A stretch of 64,000 nt of DNA from NCBI RefSeq assembly GCF_900142185.1, contig NZ_FQZZ01000001.1:310001-374000 (forward strand). The letters are read 5' to 3'. The DNA is from Lutimaribacter pacificus. GTDB lineage: Bacteria > Pseudomonadota > Alphaproteobacteria > Rhodobacterales > Rhodobacteraceae. Position numbers and translations under genes: made by a program. The notes beneath the pieces were generated by a model, which saw nothing but the letters and a program-made list of their open reading frames with translations, was not told the DNA's origin and did not search any database. This document shows, in pieces, positions 32,172 to 40,708 of this stretch (positions within the stretch are counted from its first letter, which is position 1; every line of letters begins with the position of its first letter).

Positions 32172-32933
32172 TCAGACGAACTGTTCGCGGATCAGCCGCT
32201 CTTCCAGCCCGTGACCGGGATCGAACAGGATGCGGTGGGCGATTTCCGGCGCGCTCTGGATTTCGACCGACACCACATCGCGGACCGAGCGGGAATCGGC
32301 GTCGGCCATGACCGGGCGCTTGTCGGGGTCGGTCACGTCGATGCGCACGCGGGCCGATTTGGGCAGCAGCGCGCCGCGCCAGCGCCGCGGGCGGAACGGC
32401 GCGATGGCCGTCAGCGCCAGCACGTCCGAGCCGATCGGCAGGATCGGCCCGTGGGCGGAGTAGTTATAGGCAGTCGACCCCGCGGGGGTCGAAACCAGCG
32501 CTCCGTCGCAGACCAGCTCTTCCATCCGCAGCCGCCCGTCGACGGTGATCTTCAGCCTGGCGGCCTGCGGGCCCTGCCGCAGCAGCGACACCTCGTTGAT
32601 CGCCAGCGCCTCGTGCACCGATCCGTCCATCCGCGTCGCCCGCATCCGCAGCGGGTTCAGCACCTCTTCCTGGGCTTCCTGCAATCTTTCGATCAGGTCG
32701 CCCTCGTGATAGGCGTTCATCAGGAAGCCGACGGTGCCCCGGTTCATGCCGTAGACCGGCGCATCCAGCGCCTGTGTGCGGTGCAGGGTCTGCAGCATGA
32801 ACCCGTCGCCCCCCAGCGCCACGATCACGTCGGCACGATCCTCGGGGGTGTCGCCATAGCGCGCCACCAGCGCGGCGCGCGCGGTCTGCGCGGTGGGCGC
32901 GTCGCTGGCGGTGAAGGCGATGGCAAGCGGCAT
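32172..32933 (-). CDS. nadK: NAD kinase
   Basis: A 253-residue kinase that makes NADP from NAD. The GGDG motif is in VIVALGGDGFMLQTL near 38-52, NRGTVGFLMN near 65-74 follows, and the substrate-binding TPAGSTAYNYSAHGPILP segment is near 150-167. The ATG complementary to 32931-32933 gives the normal length; the frame is open further upstream. It converges on the DUF6455 gene across repeat copy 1 and diverges from glyA. Confidence 0.94.
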   Translation of the reverse strand: MPLAIAFTASDAPTAQTARAALVARYGDTPEDRADVIVALGGDGFMLQTLHRTQALDAPVYGMNRGTVGFLMNAYHEGDLIERLQEAQEEVLNPLRMRATRMDGSVHEALAINEVSLLRQGPQAARLKITVDGRLRMEELVCDGALVSTPAGSTAYNYSAHGPILPIGSDVLALTAIAPFRPRRWRGALLPKSARVRIDVTDPDKRPVMADADSRSVRDVVSVEIQSAPEIAHRILFDPGHGLEERLIREQFV

Positions 32934-33117
32934 CTGGCGGGCGTCCTGTTTCCGAAGGGGTGAATTCGGTTCCGAAAGAACCACAAAGTTCCCAACTTAA
33001 CCAGCCCCGCCGCATGTGCGTGCGGCTGCGTCGCTTTCAGCCCTTTCCGTGGCGCGGGGTTTCCTTTACGAAATCGGCCAAACCATGCCTTTGGATTTCA
33101 CCAAAACGGAGCCCTCG

Positions 33118-34401
33118 ATGTCTGACACCGGTTTCTTCACCGAATCCCTCGCCTCGCGCGATCCCGAGCTTTACCAGTCGATCACCGACGAGCTGGGCCG
33201 CCAGCGCCACGAGATCGAGCTGATCGCCTCGGAAAACATCGTTTCCGCCGCGGTGATGGAGGCGCAGGGCTCGGTCATGACGAACAAATACGCCGAGGGC
33301 TATCCCGGCCGGCGCTATTACGGCGGCTGCCAGTTCGTCGACGTGGCCGAAAACCTGGCCATCGAACGGGCGAAACAGTTGTTCGGCTGCGAATTCGCCA
33401 ATGTGCAGCCCAATTCGGGCAGCCAGGCCAACCAGGGTGTCTATACCGCGCTGCTGCAGCCGGGCGACACGATCCTGGGGATGTCGCTGGACGCGGGCGG
33501 CCACCTGACCCACGGCGCGAAACCCAACCAGTCGGGCAAGTGGTTCCACGCGGTGCAATACGGCGTGCGCCAGCAGGACAGCCTGATCGACTATGACCAG
33601 ATCGCCGCGCTGACCGCCGAGCACAAGCCGAAGATGATCATCGCGGGCGGTTCGGCCATCCCGCGGGTGATCGACTTTGCCAAGATCCGCGAGATCGCCG
33701 ATACCGTGGGCGCGATCGTGCTGGCCGACGTGGCGCATTTCGCCGGGCTGATTGCGGCGGGCGTCTATCCCGACCCGTTCCCGCACGCCCATGTGGTCAC
33801 CACCACCACCCACAAGACCCTGCGCGGCCCGCGCGGCGGCATGATCCTGACCAATGACGAGGCGATTGCGAAAAAGATCAACAGCGCGATCTTCCCCGGT
33901 ATCCAGGGCGGGCCGCTGATGCATGTGATCGCCGCCAAGGCCGTGGCCTTCGGCGAGGCGCTGCGCCCCGGGTTCAGGACCTACCAGCAACAGGTGGTGA
34001 AGAACGCCGGAGCGCTGGCCGAGCAGCTGATGAAGGGTGGGCTGGATATCGTGACCGGCGGCACCGACAGCCACGTGATGCTGGTCGACCTGCGGCCCAA
34101 GGGCGTCAAGGGCAACGCGACCGAGGCCGCGCTGGAGCGCGCGCATATCACCTGCAACAAGAACGGCATTCCGTTCGACCCGGAAAAACCCACCGTCACC
34201 AGCGGCGTGCGCCTCGGCACCCCCGCAGGCACGACGCGCGGTTTCGGCGAGGCCGAGTTCCGCCAGATCGCCGACTGGATCGTCGAGGTGGTGGACGGGC
34301 TGGCCGCCAATGGCGAGGACGGTAACGCCGAGGTCGAGGCCAAGGTGCGCTCGGAGGTCGAGGCGCTGTGCAAGCGGTTCCCGATCTATCCGAACCTGTA
34401 A
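33118..34401 (+). CDS. glyA: Serine hydroxymethyltransferase
   Basis: A 427-residue PLP enzyme that converts serine and tetrahydrofolate to glycine and methylene-tetrahydrofolate. It has [10 protein letters not shown] (34-43), the YYGGCQFVD area near 66-74, and the PLP lysine (about Lys233) in [20 protein letters not shown] at 33108-33111 supports ATG at 33118. The 184-bp leader between nadK and glyA has no riboswitch that I can recognise. Repeat copy 2 follows the gene. Confidence 0.96.
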   Translation: MSDTGFFTESLASRDPELYQSITDELGRQRHEIELIASENIVSAAVMEAQGSVMTNKYAEGYPGRRYYGGCQFVDVAENLAIERAKQLFGCEFANVQPNSGSQANQGVYTALLQPGDTILGMSLDAGGHLTHGAKPNQSGKWFHAVQYGVRQQDSLIDYDQIAALTAEHKPKMIIAGGSAIPRVIDFAKIREIADTVGAIVLADVAHFAGLIAAGVYPDPFPHAHVVTTTTHKTLRGPRGGMILTNDEAIAKKINSAIFPGIQGGPLMHVIAAKAVAFGEALRPGFRTYQQQVVKNAGALAEQLMKGGLDIVTGGTDSHVMLVDLRPKGVKGNATEAALERAHITCNKNGIPFDPEKPTVTSGVRLGTPAGTTRGFGEAEFRQIADWIVEVVDGLAANGEDGNAEVEAKVRSEVEALCKRFPIYPNL

Positions 34402-34426
34402 GGGAAGGGGCTGTTGGCACCGGATA

Positions 34427-34488
34427 GGGGGGCGCTGCCCCCCGTCGCCTGCGGCGCTTCCCCCCGGGATATTGCCAGAGAGAGGAAA
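34427..34488. repeat. Intergenic inverted repeat, copy 2
   Basis: Reverse-complement partner of 32079-32141. It contains a hairpin GGGGGGC-GCT-GCCCCCC and a second CGCC-TGC-GGCG, then GGGATATTGCCAGAGAGAGG. It lies between glyA and the convergent small membrane-protein gene, so it could terminate both. The two copies face each other around nadK-glyA. Confidence 0.7.
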
Positions 34489-34495
34489 CCGGGGG

Positions 34496-34867
34496 TCAGA
34501 TCATCCCCCGCCAGCGCAGCACCGCGAGAACGAGCGCGGCCAGCAGCAGCAGGTTGAAGGCCAGACCGCCGGCAACGCCGATCAGCCGGTCCTTGCGGCG
34601 CTCTTTCGGGTCGATGGTTTTCAGGTGCGCGACCGCCGCGCTGTAGGCACGCTCGAGCGCGCCGGGGTCGGCCATGCGGGCCAGCCGGGGGTTGCCCGCC
34701 ATCCGCGATGCCGCGTCCAGGCGGTGCAGGTCGCGGCGCAGCCATGCCGGCAGGCGGCGCCCGGCCTTGTCGGCGCGGTGCCCCAGCGGACCCTTGCGCA
34801 GGCCCAGCTTTTGCTCCAGCAATGCGTTCAGATGCGCGGTCTTGCGCGCCAGGTCCGTGGACTCCAT
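34496..34867 (-). CDS. Small membrane-anchored protein of unknown function
   Basis: A 123-residue protein with a charged helical N-terminal part (DLARKTAHLNALLEQKLGLR, 5-24), a second helical region, and one C-terminal membrane helix (about 98-118; LAFNLLLLAALVLAVL). It should be tail-anchored with the charged part in the cytoplasm. GGAGAG upstream supports the start at 34867. No family is recognised. Confidence 0.7.
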   Translation of the reverse strand: MESTDLARKTAHLNALLEQKLGLRKGPLGHRADKAGRRLPAWLRRDLHRLDAASRMAGNPRLARMADPGALERAYSAAVAHLKTIDPKERRKDRLIGVAGGLAFNLLLLAALVLAVLRWRGMI

Positions 34868-34932
34868 CGGCGACTCTCCGACCGGCAGGGTAGGGCGCGG
34901 GCGCGGCGGGGTCAAATGCCAGGGGGAACGCG

Positions 34933-35700
34933 ATGCTGAATTATATCTTGCACGGCGATGCCGCTGCCGGCCCCGGCCTGCTGATCGCGCACGGGCTGTT
35001 CGGCTCGGCCCGGAACTGGGGGGTGATCGCCAAACGGCTGTCGCAGGACCGGCCGGTGGTGGCGGTGGACATGCGCAACCATGGGCAAAGCCCGTGGTAT
35101 GACACGCATTCCTATATCGACATGGCGGATGATCTGGCCGAGGTGATCGACCACCTGGGCGGGGCCTGGGACGTGCTGGGGCATTCGATGGGGGGCAAGG
35201 CGGCGATGGTGCTGGCGCTGACGCATCCCGAAAAGCTGCGCCGGCTGATCGTGGCGGATATCGCGCCCGTGGCCTATGACCATTCGCAGATGCAATATAT
35301 CGAGGCGATGCGGGCGGTCGATCTTGCGCGCGTCTCGAAACGCTCGGACGCGCTGGCGCAGCTCGAGGGGGTCGATGACCCGCAGCTGCGGTCCTTTTTC
35401 CTGCAATCGCTGGATATCGCCGAACGGCGCTGGCGGCTGAACCTCGACGTGCTGGCCGCCGAAATGCCGAAGATCCTGTCCTTTCCCGATACGGACGCGC
35501 GGTTCGACGGCCCCACGCTGTTCCTGTCGGGGGCGGAGTCGCATTACGTCGACCGGGCCTATCGGCCGCGTATCAAGGCGCTGTTCCCGCGGGCGCAATT
35601 CGCAAAAATCCCGGGCGCAGGCCACTGGCTGCACGCCGAGAAACCGCGCGAGTTCGAGGCGGCGGTGCGCCATTGGCTTGCCGTGACGCAAGCCGCCTGA
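34933..35700 (+). CDS. Alpha/beta hydrolase (YbfF-type esterase)
   Basis: A 255-residue hydrolase. The nucleophile elbow GHSMGGKAAM is near 83-92 (Ser85), the oxyanion loop is IAHGLFGSARNWG near 18-30, the acid is Asp in the strand before PTLFLSG and the catalytic His is in IPGAGHWLHAEKP near 228-240. It most resembles the YbfF group of short-chain acyl esterases. Substrate unknown. It lies divergent from the small anchored gene and converges on the next small gene. Confidence 0.9.
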   Translation: MLNYILHGDAAAGPGLLIAHGLFGSARNWGVIAKRLSQDRPVVAVDMRNHGQSPWYDTHSYIDMADDLAEVIDHLGGAWDVLGHSMGGKAAMVLALTHPEKLRRLIVADIAPVAYDHSQMQYIEAMRAVDLARVSKRSDALAQLEGVDDPQLRSFFLQSLDIAERRWRLNLDVLAAEMPKILSFPDTDARFDGPTLFLSGAESHYVDRAYRPRIKALFPRAQFAKIPGAGHWLHAEKPREFEAAVRHWLAVTQAA

Positions 35701-35704
35701 GCCG

Positions 35705-35890
35705 TCAGGCGTTGCCGTAAAGCCGGTAGGCGACCGCCCATGACACGGGCAGCGCCAGAAGGAACCCGGCGACCGCCGCAACCAGGATCGGTTGCAGGGT
35801 GGTGAACCCGGCCACCAGGGAAACGACGATGAAACTGCCGGCCAGCGTGGTGCTGATGAGCGAGTAGAGAATCGAAGCAAGGCGCATCAT
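35705..35890 (-). CDS. Small two-helix membrane protein (often misnamed CTP synthetase)
   Basis: A 61-residue protein with two membrane helices (about 8-30, LYSLISTTLAGSFIVVSLVAG; 33-55). From memory, short proteins of this pattern in Rhodobacterales are labelled CTP synthetase, which must be wrong because no catalytic domain is present. Its true role is unknown. An FNR-like box lies about 80 bases upstream of the start. Confidence 0.7.
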   Translation of the reverse strand: MMRLASILYSLISTTLAGSFIVVSLVAGFTTLQPILVAAVAGFLLALPVSWAVAYRLYGNA

Positions 35891-35965
35891 GGCGGGGCCT
35901 CATATATTGCTGTCACTGGCGCGTTCCGGTGAAATATGCATTAAGGATTAAGCAATAAGGGCGCC

Positions 35966-35979
35966 TTGATCTGTATCAG
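35966..35979 (-). promoter_or_regulatory. FNR-like box (one mismatch)
   Basis: TTGATCTGTATCAG differs from TTGAT-N4-ATCAA only in the last base. It lies 76 bases before the start of the leftward small membrane gene (35890) and 142 before the rightward Rrf2 gene. A possible leftward -10 (CATATT, complementary to 35933-35938) suits the small gene better. The site is weaker than the one at 31725. Confidence 0.5.
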
Positions 35980-36120
35980 ATGGCCGCCATCTATCTGCTG
36001 GCCCCTGTCAGGGGGCGGCACCCCTTGGCGAAAGGGCGATCCGATGGACGGGCTCGCATTTCACGCCGACCTTGATAAACTCGACCTTGTTAGTCGCACT
36101 TCCGGGACCGAATTTACCGA

Positions 36121-36588
36121 ATGATCACTCAAAAGACGAAATATGCCCTGAAATCCCTCATGGTGCTTGCCGATGAGAAGGCGGGCGATGGCGCTGCCCT
36201 GCGGATCGAGGAAATCGCTGAGCGATCCGGGGCGCCCAAGCGGTTCCTGGAACATATCCTGCTGGACCTGAAGCGTGCCGGGCTGATCGGCAGCCGGCGG
36301 GGGCGCAAGGGCGGCTATGAGCTGATCAAGAACCCCAGGACGGTTTCCCTGGCCGAGATCCTGCGCCTGATCGACGGGCCGATGGCGCCGTTGCCCTGCC
36401 TGTCGCGCAAGGCCTATCAACGCTGCGAGGATTGCAAGGACGAGGTCACCTGCCGGGTGCGGGCCGTGTTCGGGGGTTTCTATTCCACCTACATCCTGAT
36501 GATCGAGTCGCTGACCCTGGCCGACCTGATGGAAGATTCGCAGCCCCTGGAACGCTTCAACCTGCCCGAAGTCGCGGCGGGGGAATAA
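36121..36588 (+). CDS. Rrf2-family transcriptional regulator
   Basis: A 155-residue winged-helix regulator: TKYALKSLMVLADEKAGDG (5-23), a recognition helix region in RSGAPKRFLEHILLDLKRAG and wing RRGRKGGYELIK. The second half has four cysteines (PCLSRKAYQRCEDCKDEVTC), which could hold an iron-sulfur cluster or sense thiols, as in IscR and related proteins. It is directly upstream of a sulfate ABC operon, and CymR of this family controls sulfur genes in Firmicutes, so sulfur-responsive control is inferred. Confidence 0.88.
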   Translation: MITQKTKYALKSLMVLADEKAGDGAALRIEEIAERSGAPKRFLEHILLDLKRAGLIGSRRGRKGGYELIKNPRTVSLAEILRLIDGPMAPLPCLSRKAYQRCEDCKDEVTCRVRAVFGGFYSTYILMIESLTLADLMEDSQPLERFNLPEVAAGE

Positions 36589-36597
36589 TATTCTACT

Positions 36598-36656
36598 ATC
36601 ACGATCAAATTAGACGTGATTTTTCCTTTGCAAAACACGACTAACCCTGTCGTAAT
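36598..36656 (+). promoter_or_regulatory. Promoter and candidate operator of the sulfate ABC operon
   Basis: An AT-rich stretch follows the Rrf2 gene. TTGCAA at 36628-36633 and CGTAAT at 36651-36656 are 17 bp apart and fit a sigma-70 promoter. Just upstream is an inverted repeat, ATCACG-N11-CGTGAT (36598-36620), a plausible binding site for an activator or for the Rrf2 protein. The 190-bp region to the next ATG holds no gene that I can support. Confidence 0.45.
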
Positions 36657-36780
36657 TTAGGTGTCAGGCGGCGCTGACGGTGTCTGCACGGTTTCCGGCA
36701 AGGCCGGGGGCCGGTTTGCCACCACCGCCCCGTCGACCTGGCACGAGATGTCAAGACCGGGTTCAGCAGAGGAAGTCACA

Positions 36781-37962
36781 ATGATCCATACCATCAGCAT
36801 CGGTGCCCATGCGCTTGCGCAGGGCCAGTTCATCCGAAGTCTCGGGGATGGCCGTATCGAGATCGAAGCGGGCGGCCGCACATTCGCCGGAACGCCCGTG
36901 GCGGGGCGTCATGCCGTGCCCCGCGGGGACGCGCTGCCCCGTCCTGTTGCGGCCCGGCGCTGGAAGGGCGGCCTGCTTGCCGCCATCGGCGCGCTTGCGC
37001 TGGCCGTCGGCCATGTGCCTGCGGCGCAGGCGCAGGAACCGGTCGAAATCCTTAACGTGTCCTATGATCCGACGCGGGAATTCTACCGCGAATACAACGA
37101 GTTGTTCAGCGAATGGTGGGTTGCGCAGGGGAATGCCCCCGTGACCATCCAGCAATCGCATGGCGGCGCCGGGGCGCAGGCCCGGGCCGTGATCGACGGG
37201 CTTGAGGCGACGGTCGTCACGCTGGCACTGTCGGCCGATATCGACACGATTTCCGAGCGGACGGGCCTTTTCCCGGCCGACTGGCAATCGCGCCTGCCGC
37301 ACAATTCCTCGCCCTATACCTCGACCATCGTGTTCCTGGTGCGCGAGGGCAATCCGAAGGGCATCGGCGACTGGGGCGACCTGGTCGCCGAGGGCGTGCA
37401 GGTGATCACGCCCAACCCCAAGACCTCGGGCGGGGCGCGCTGGAACTTCCTTGCGGCCTGGGCCTATGCCGAGAAGAACGGGCTGGACCCGCGCGAATTC
37501 GTCGGTGCGATGTATCGCAACGTGCCGGTGCTCGATACCGGGGCGCGCGGCTCGACCACCACCTTTACCCAGCGCGGTATCGGCGACGTGCTGCTGGCCT
37601 GGGAGAACGAGGCCTTCCTTGCGCTGGCCGAACAGGGCGAGGATGCCTTTGACATCGTGGTGCCCTCGGTTTCGATCCTGGCCGAGCCGCCGGTGACGCT
37701 GGTCGACGGCAACATCGCATCGGATGCGCAGCGCGCGGCGGCCGAAGCCTATCTCGAACATCTCTACAGCCCCGAGGCGCAGGCGCTGGCGCTGAAGCAC
37801 TATTACCGCGCCTGGGATGTCTCGGCCGCCGCCCCCGAGGATGCGGCCCGCTTTCCCGAGGTGGACCTGGTCTCGATCAAGGATTTCGGCGGCTGGCCGG
37901 TCGTTCAGCCGGAATATTTCGGCGAAGGCGGCATATTCGACCAGATCTTCGAGGGGCAGTAG
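36781..37962 (+). CDS. Sulfate/thiosulfate-binding protein with an N-terminal extension
   Basis: A 393-residue periplasmic-binding protein of the sulfate family (Sbp/CysP): ILNVSYDPTREFYREYNELF near 91-110, QQSHGGAGAQARAV near 123-136, TPNPKTSGGARWNFLAAWAY near 204-223. The Sec signal (RRWKGGLLAAIGALALAVG, ending AQA-QE) starts only at about residue 60. The first 45 residues (MIHTISIGAHALAQGQFIRS at the start) form a separate coding-looking piece; an in-frame GTG at 36916 could give a shorter protein but has no clear ribosome site. First gene of the cys operon. Confidence 0.9.
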   Translation: MIHTISIGAHALAQGQFIRSLGDGRIEIEAGGRTFAGTPVAGRHAVPRGDALPRPVAARRWKGGLLAAIGALALAVGHVPAAQAQEPVEILNVSYDPTREFYREYNELFSEWWVAQGNAPVTIQQSHGGAGAQARAVIDGLEATVVTLALSADIDTISERTGLFPADWQSRLPHNSSPYTSTIVFLVREGNPKGIGDWGDLVAEGVQVITPNPKTSGGARWNFLAAWAYAEKNGLDPREFVGAMYRNVPVLDTGARGSTTTFTQRGIGDVLLAWENEAFLALAEQGEDAFDIVVPSVSILAEPPVTLVDGNIASDAQRAAAEAYLEHLYSPEAQALALKHYYRAWDVSAAAPEDAARFPEVDLVSIKDFGGWPVVQPEYFGEGGIFDQIFEGQ

Positions 37963-37965
37963 GTC

Positions 37966-38805
37966 ATGAGGGCGGGCATTCTCCGCTCGCCCTCACCCCT
38001 GCCGGGGTTTGGGCTGAGCTTCGGGATCATGATGGCGGTGCTGTCCATCGTCGTCCTTCTGCCGATCGTCGCCCTGCTGGGGCACGGTCTGGCCATCGGC
38101 CCGGCTGACCTGTGGGGGATGGTCAGTTCGCGCCGTATCCGCGCGGCGCTGGCCCTTTCCTTCCGCGCGGCGCTGGTCGCCTCGCTCTTCAACCTCGTGT
38201 TCGGGCTCGTGCTGGCCTGGGTGCTGGTGCGCTACCGTTTCTGGGGGCGGCGCCTGATCGACGCGGCCATCGACCTGCCCTTTGCCCTGCCGACGGCGGT
38301 GGCCGGGATCGCGCTGACCGCGCTTTACGCGCCGAACGGCGCCTTCGGGCAGCTTCTGGCGCCGCTGGGCCTTCGCGTGGCCTATACCGAGATCGGCATC
38401 TGGCTGGCGCTGATCTTCATCGGGCTGCCTTTCGTGGTGCGCACCGTCCAGCCGGTGATCGAGGAGGTCGACCGCGAGGTGGAAGAGGTCAGCGCCACGC
38501 TGGGCGCGCGCCGCGCCTACACGCTGCGCCGGGTGGTCCTGCCGACGCTGACGCCCGCGCTGCTGACGGGCTTCGCCCTCGCGCTGGCGCGGTCGGTCGG
38601 CGAATACGGCTCGGTCATCTTCATTGCCGGGAACCTGCCCTTCCAGACCGAGATCGCGCCCCTGCTGATCGTCATCCGGCTGGAGGAATACAATCACGAG
38701 GCCGCCACCGCGATCGGGCTGGCCATGCTGCTGATCGCGTTCGCGATGCTGTTGGCCATCAACGCCATCCAGATCTGGAGCAGACGGAGGATCGGAGATG
38801 TCTAG
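37966..38805 (+). CDS. cysT: Sulfate ABC transporter permease CysT
   Basis: A 279-residue inner-membrane permease with six helices and the ABC coupling motif EEVSATLGARRAYTLRRVVL near 169-188. ALPTAVAGIALTALYAPNG near 107-125 is typical of CysT (CysU). It pairs with CysW and CysA. It starts 3 bases after the binding protein and its last bases overlap a small open frame. Confidence 0.93.
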   Translation: MRAGILRSPSPLPGFGLSFGIMMAVLSIVVLLPIVALLGHGLAIGPADLWGMVSSRRIRAALALSFRAALVASLFNLVFGLVLAWVLVRYRFWGRRLIDAAIDLPFALPTAVAGIALTALYAPNGAFGQLLAPLGLRVAYTEIGIWLALIFIGLPFVVRTVQPVIEEVDREVEEVSATLGARRAYTLRRVVLPTLTPALLTGFALALARSVGEYGSVIFIAGNLPFQTEIAPLLIVIRLEEYNHEAATAIGLAMLLIAFAMLLAINAIQIWSRRRIGDV

Positions 38806-39100
38806 GATCAAGGGCTGCCGGAACACCTGCCGGCACGACGAAGCGGCACGATTGCCGCCGGGATCGGGGGTCGTTCTTGCCGGGACGATCGGGTTCGCCG
38901 GTGTCCTTGTCGGTGCCGCGGTCTTTCTGTCTGGGGCCGGGATCGGCTGGGCCGTTGCGGGCTGGCTTGTCGCCAATGCCTGCGGGCTCGTCATGGTGGT
39001 GGTCTTTGCCGGGCGCCCGCCGCAACCGGGGGCCTGCCTATCCGGGAGGTGCCGGTTTCGCGGCGACCACCGACTTTTCGGGAGACTTGTAAATGTCTGA
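38798..39100 (+). CDS. Small membrane protein between cysT and cysW (100 aa)
   Basis: A 100-residue open frame overlapping cysT by 8 bases and cysW by 8 bases, with GGAGG (38786-38790) upstream. It has two hydrophobic helices (about 24-46 and 49-70; VVLAGTIGFAGVLVGAAVFL) and three cysteines outside them. The tight overlaps and GC-rich third positions favour a real gene. No family is recognised; an accessory role in the permease is a guess. Confidence 0.55.
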   Translation: MSRIKGCRNTCRHDEAARLPPGSGVVLAGTIGFAGVLVGAAVFLSGAGIGWAVAGWLVANACGLVMVVVFAGRPPQPGACLSGRCRFRGDHRLFGRLVNV

Positions 39101-39962
39101 TGTCGCACATCCCGTTACCCGGCCCACGCCGGTCACGACAGAGCCCCGGCTGGCCCGTCACATCCTGATCGGCACCGTCGTGGCGCTTGTCGCGGTCCTG
39201 CTGTTCGCGCCGCTGTTCGCGGTCTTCGCCGAGGCACTGCGCCAGGGCTGGGCCGCTTCGATCGAGGGGATATCGTCGCCCGATGCGCGCGCCGCGATAC
39301 GGTTGACGCTGATTGTGGCGGCCATCGCGGTGCCGCTGAACGCGGTGTTCGGCATCGCCGCCGCCTGGGCCATCACCAAGTTCGACTTTCGCGGGAAGGC
39401 GTTCCTGATCACATTGATCGACCTGCCGTTCTCGGTCTCGCCGGTGGTGGCGGGGCTGGCGCTGGTGTTGCTGTTCGGGGCGAATTCATGGTTCGGGGCG
39501 TGGCTGATCGCCCATGACCTCAAGATCGTCTTTGCCTTTCCCGGCATCGTGCTGGCCACGATGTTCGTGACCTTCCCCTTCGTCGCGCGCGAGCTGATCC
39601 CGGTGATGATGGAACAGGGCCGCGCCGAGGAAGAGGCGGCGCTGACGCTGGGCGCGTCGGGCTGGCGCGTGTTCCTTACCGTGACCCTGCCGAATATCCG
39701 CTGGGCGCTGCTTTACGGCGTGCTGCTGTGCAACGCGCGCGCGATGGGGGAATTCGGCGCGGTGGCCGTGATCTCGGGCAAGATCCGGGGTGAGACCACC
39801 ACCATGCCGATCATGATCGAGATGCTTTACAACGAGTATCTTTCGGTCGCGGCCTTTTCGCTTGCCGCCGTGCTGGCGCTGCTGGCGCTGGTCACGCTGT
39901 TCCTGAAATCCCTGCTCGAATGGTGCTATGCGGATCTGCTGGCCGCCACGCGACGCCACTGA
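39093..39962 (+). CDS. cysW: Sulfate ABC transporter permease CysW
   Basis: A 289-residue permease with six helices and the coupling loop [20 protein letters not shown] near 177-196. The [19 protein letters not shown] segment near 110-128 and [18 protein letters not shown] near 217-234 are CysW hallmarks. It works with CysT as the transmembrane pair for sulfate or thiosulfate. Confidence 0.94.
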   Translation: MSDVAHPVTRPTPVTTEPRLARHILIGTVVALVAVLLFAPLFAVFAEALRQGWAASIEGISSPDARAAIRLTLIVAAIAVPLNAVFGIAAAWAITKFDFRGKAFLITLIDLPFSVSPVVAGLALVLLFGANSWFGAWLIAHDLKIVFAFPGIVLATMFVTFPFVARELIPVMMEQGRAEEEAALTLGASGWRVFLTVTLPNIRWALLYGVLLCNARAMGEFGAVAVISGKIRGETTTMPIMIEMLYNEYLSVAAFSLAAVLALLALVTLFLKSLLEWCYADLLAATRRH

Positions 39963-39973
39963 AAGGACATCCC

Positions 39974-40693
39974 ATGTTTGTCGAAATCGAAGAAATCGCC
40001 AAGGAATTCGGGACCGAACGCGCCCTGCACCCGGTATCGCTTTCGATCCCCTCGGGCGCGCTGATCGCGCTGCTGGGGCCCTCGGGCTCGGGCAAGACGA
40101 CGCTGCTGCGCATCCTTGCGGGGCTTGAGTTTCCCACCTCGGGGCGGGTGCTGTTCGACGGGACGGACGCGACCGGCATGAGCGTGCAGGAGCGTCGCGC
40201 CGGCTTCGTGTTCCAGCATTACGCGCTGTTCCGGCACATGACCGTGTTCGAAAACGTCGCCTACGGCCTGCGCGCGCGCAAACGCCACGAGCGCCCGACC
40301 CGGGCCGAGATCGGCCGGCGCGTCAACCGGCTGCTGGACCTGATCCAGCTTCCCGATATCGGGTCGCGCTATCCCAGCCAGTTGTCCGGCGGCCAGCGCC
40401 AGCGGGTCGCGCTGGCGCGCGCGCTGGCCATCGAGCCGCGCATGCTGCTGCTGGACGAGCCGTTCGGTGCGCTCGACGCCAAGGTCCGCAAGGAGCTGCG
40501 GCAGGGCCTGCGCGAGATCCACGACACCACGGGCCTGACCACCGTGTTCGTGACGCATGACCAGGAAGAGGCCATGGAACTGGCCGACCTGGTGGTCGTC
40601 ATGTCGATGGGCCGGGTCGAGCAGGTGGGCAAGCCGGCGGATATCCGGGCACGCCCCGCCAGCGATTTCGTCCGCACCTTCACGGCGGCCTAG
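39974..40693 (+). CDS. cysA: Sulfate ABC transporter ATPase CysA (short form)
   Basis: A 239-residue ABC ATPase: Walker [10 protein letters not shown] (35-43), Q-loop [20 protein letters not shown], signature [19 protein letters not shown] near 137-155, Walker [16 protein letters not shown] near 157-171 and the switch His in [12 protein letters not shown]. coli CysA has about 365 residues; the C-terminal regulatory/TOBE part is missing, and the gene stops cleanly, so this is a natural short form and not an obvious truncation. GAAAGGA precedes the ATG. Confidence 0.94.
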   Translation: MFVEIEEIAKEFGTERALHPVSLSIPSGALIALLGPSGSGKTTLLRILAGLEFPTSGRVLFDGTDATGMSVQERRAGFVFQHYALFRHMTVFENVAYGLRARKRHERPTRAEIGRRVNRLLDLIQLPDIGSRYPSQLSGGQRQRVALARALAIEPRMLLLDEPFGALDAKVRKELRQGLREIHDTTGLTTVFVTHDQEEAMELADLVVVMSMGRVEQVGKPADIRARPASDFVRTFTAA

Positions 40694-40708
40694 GAATGGC
40701 TGGATGCG

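Noticed and set aside
32934-33117. Riboswitch in the glyA leader
   Set aside because: The 184-bp leader has some hairpins but none of the conserved glycine, SAM-type or folate riboswitch cores I can recognise.
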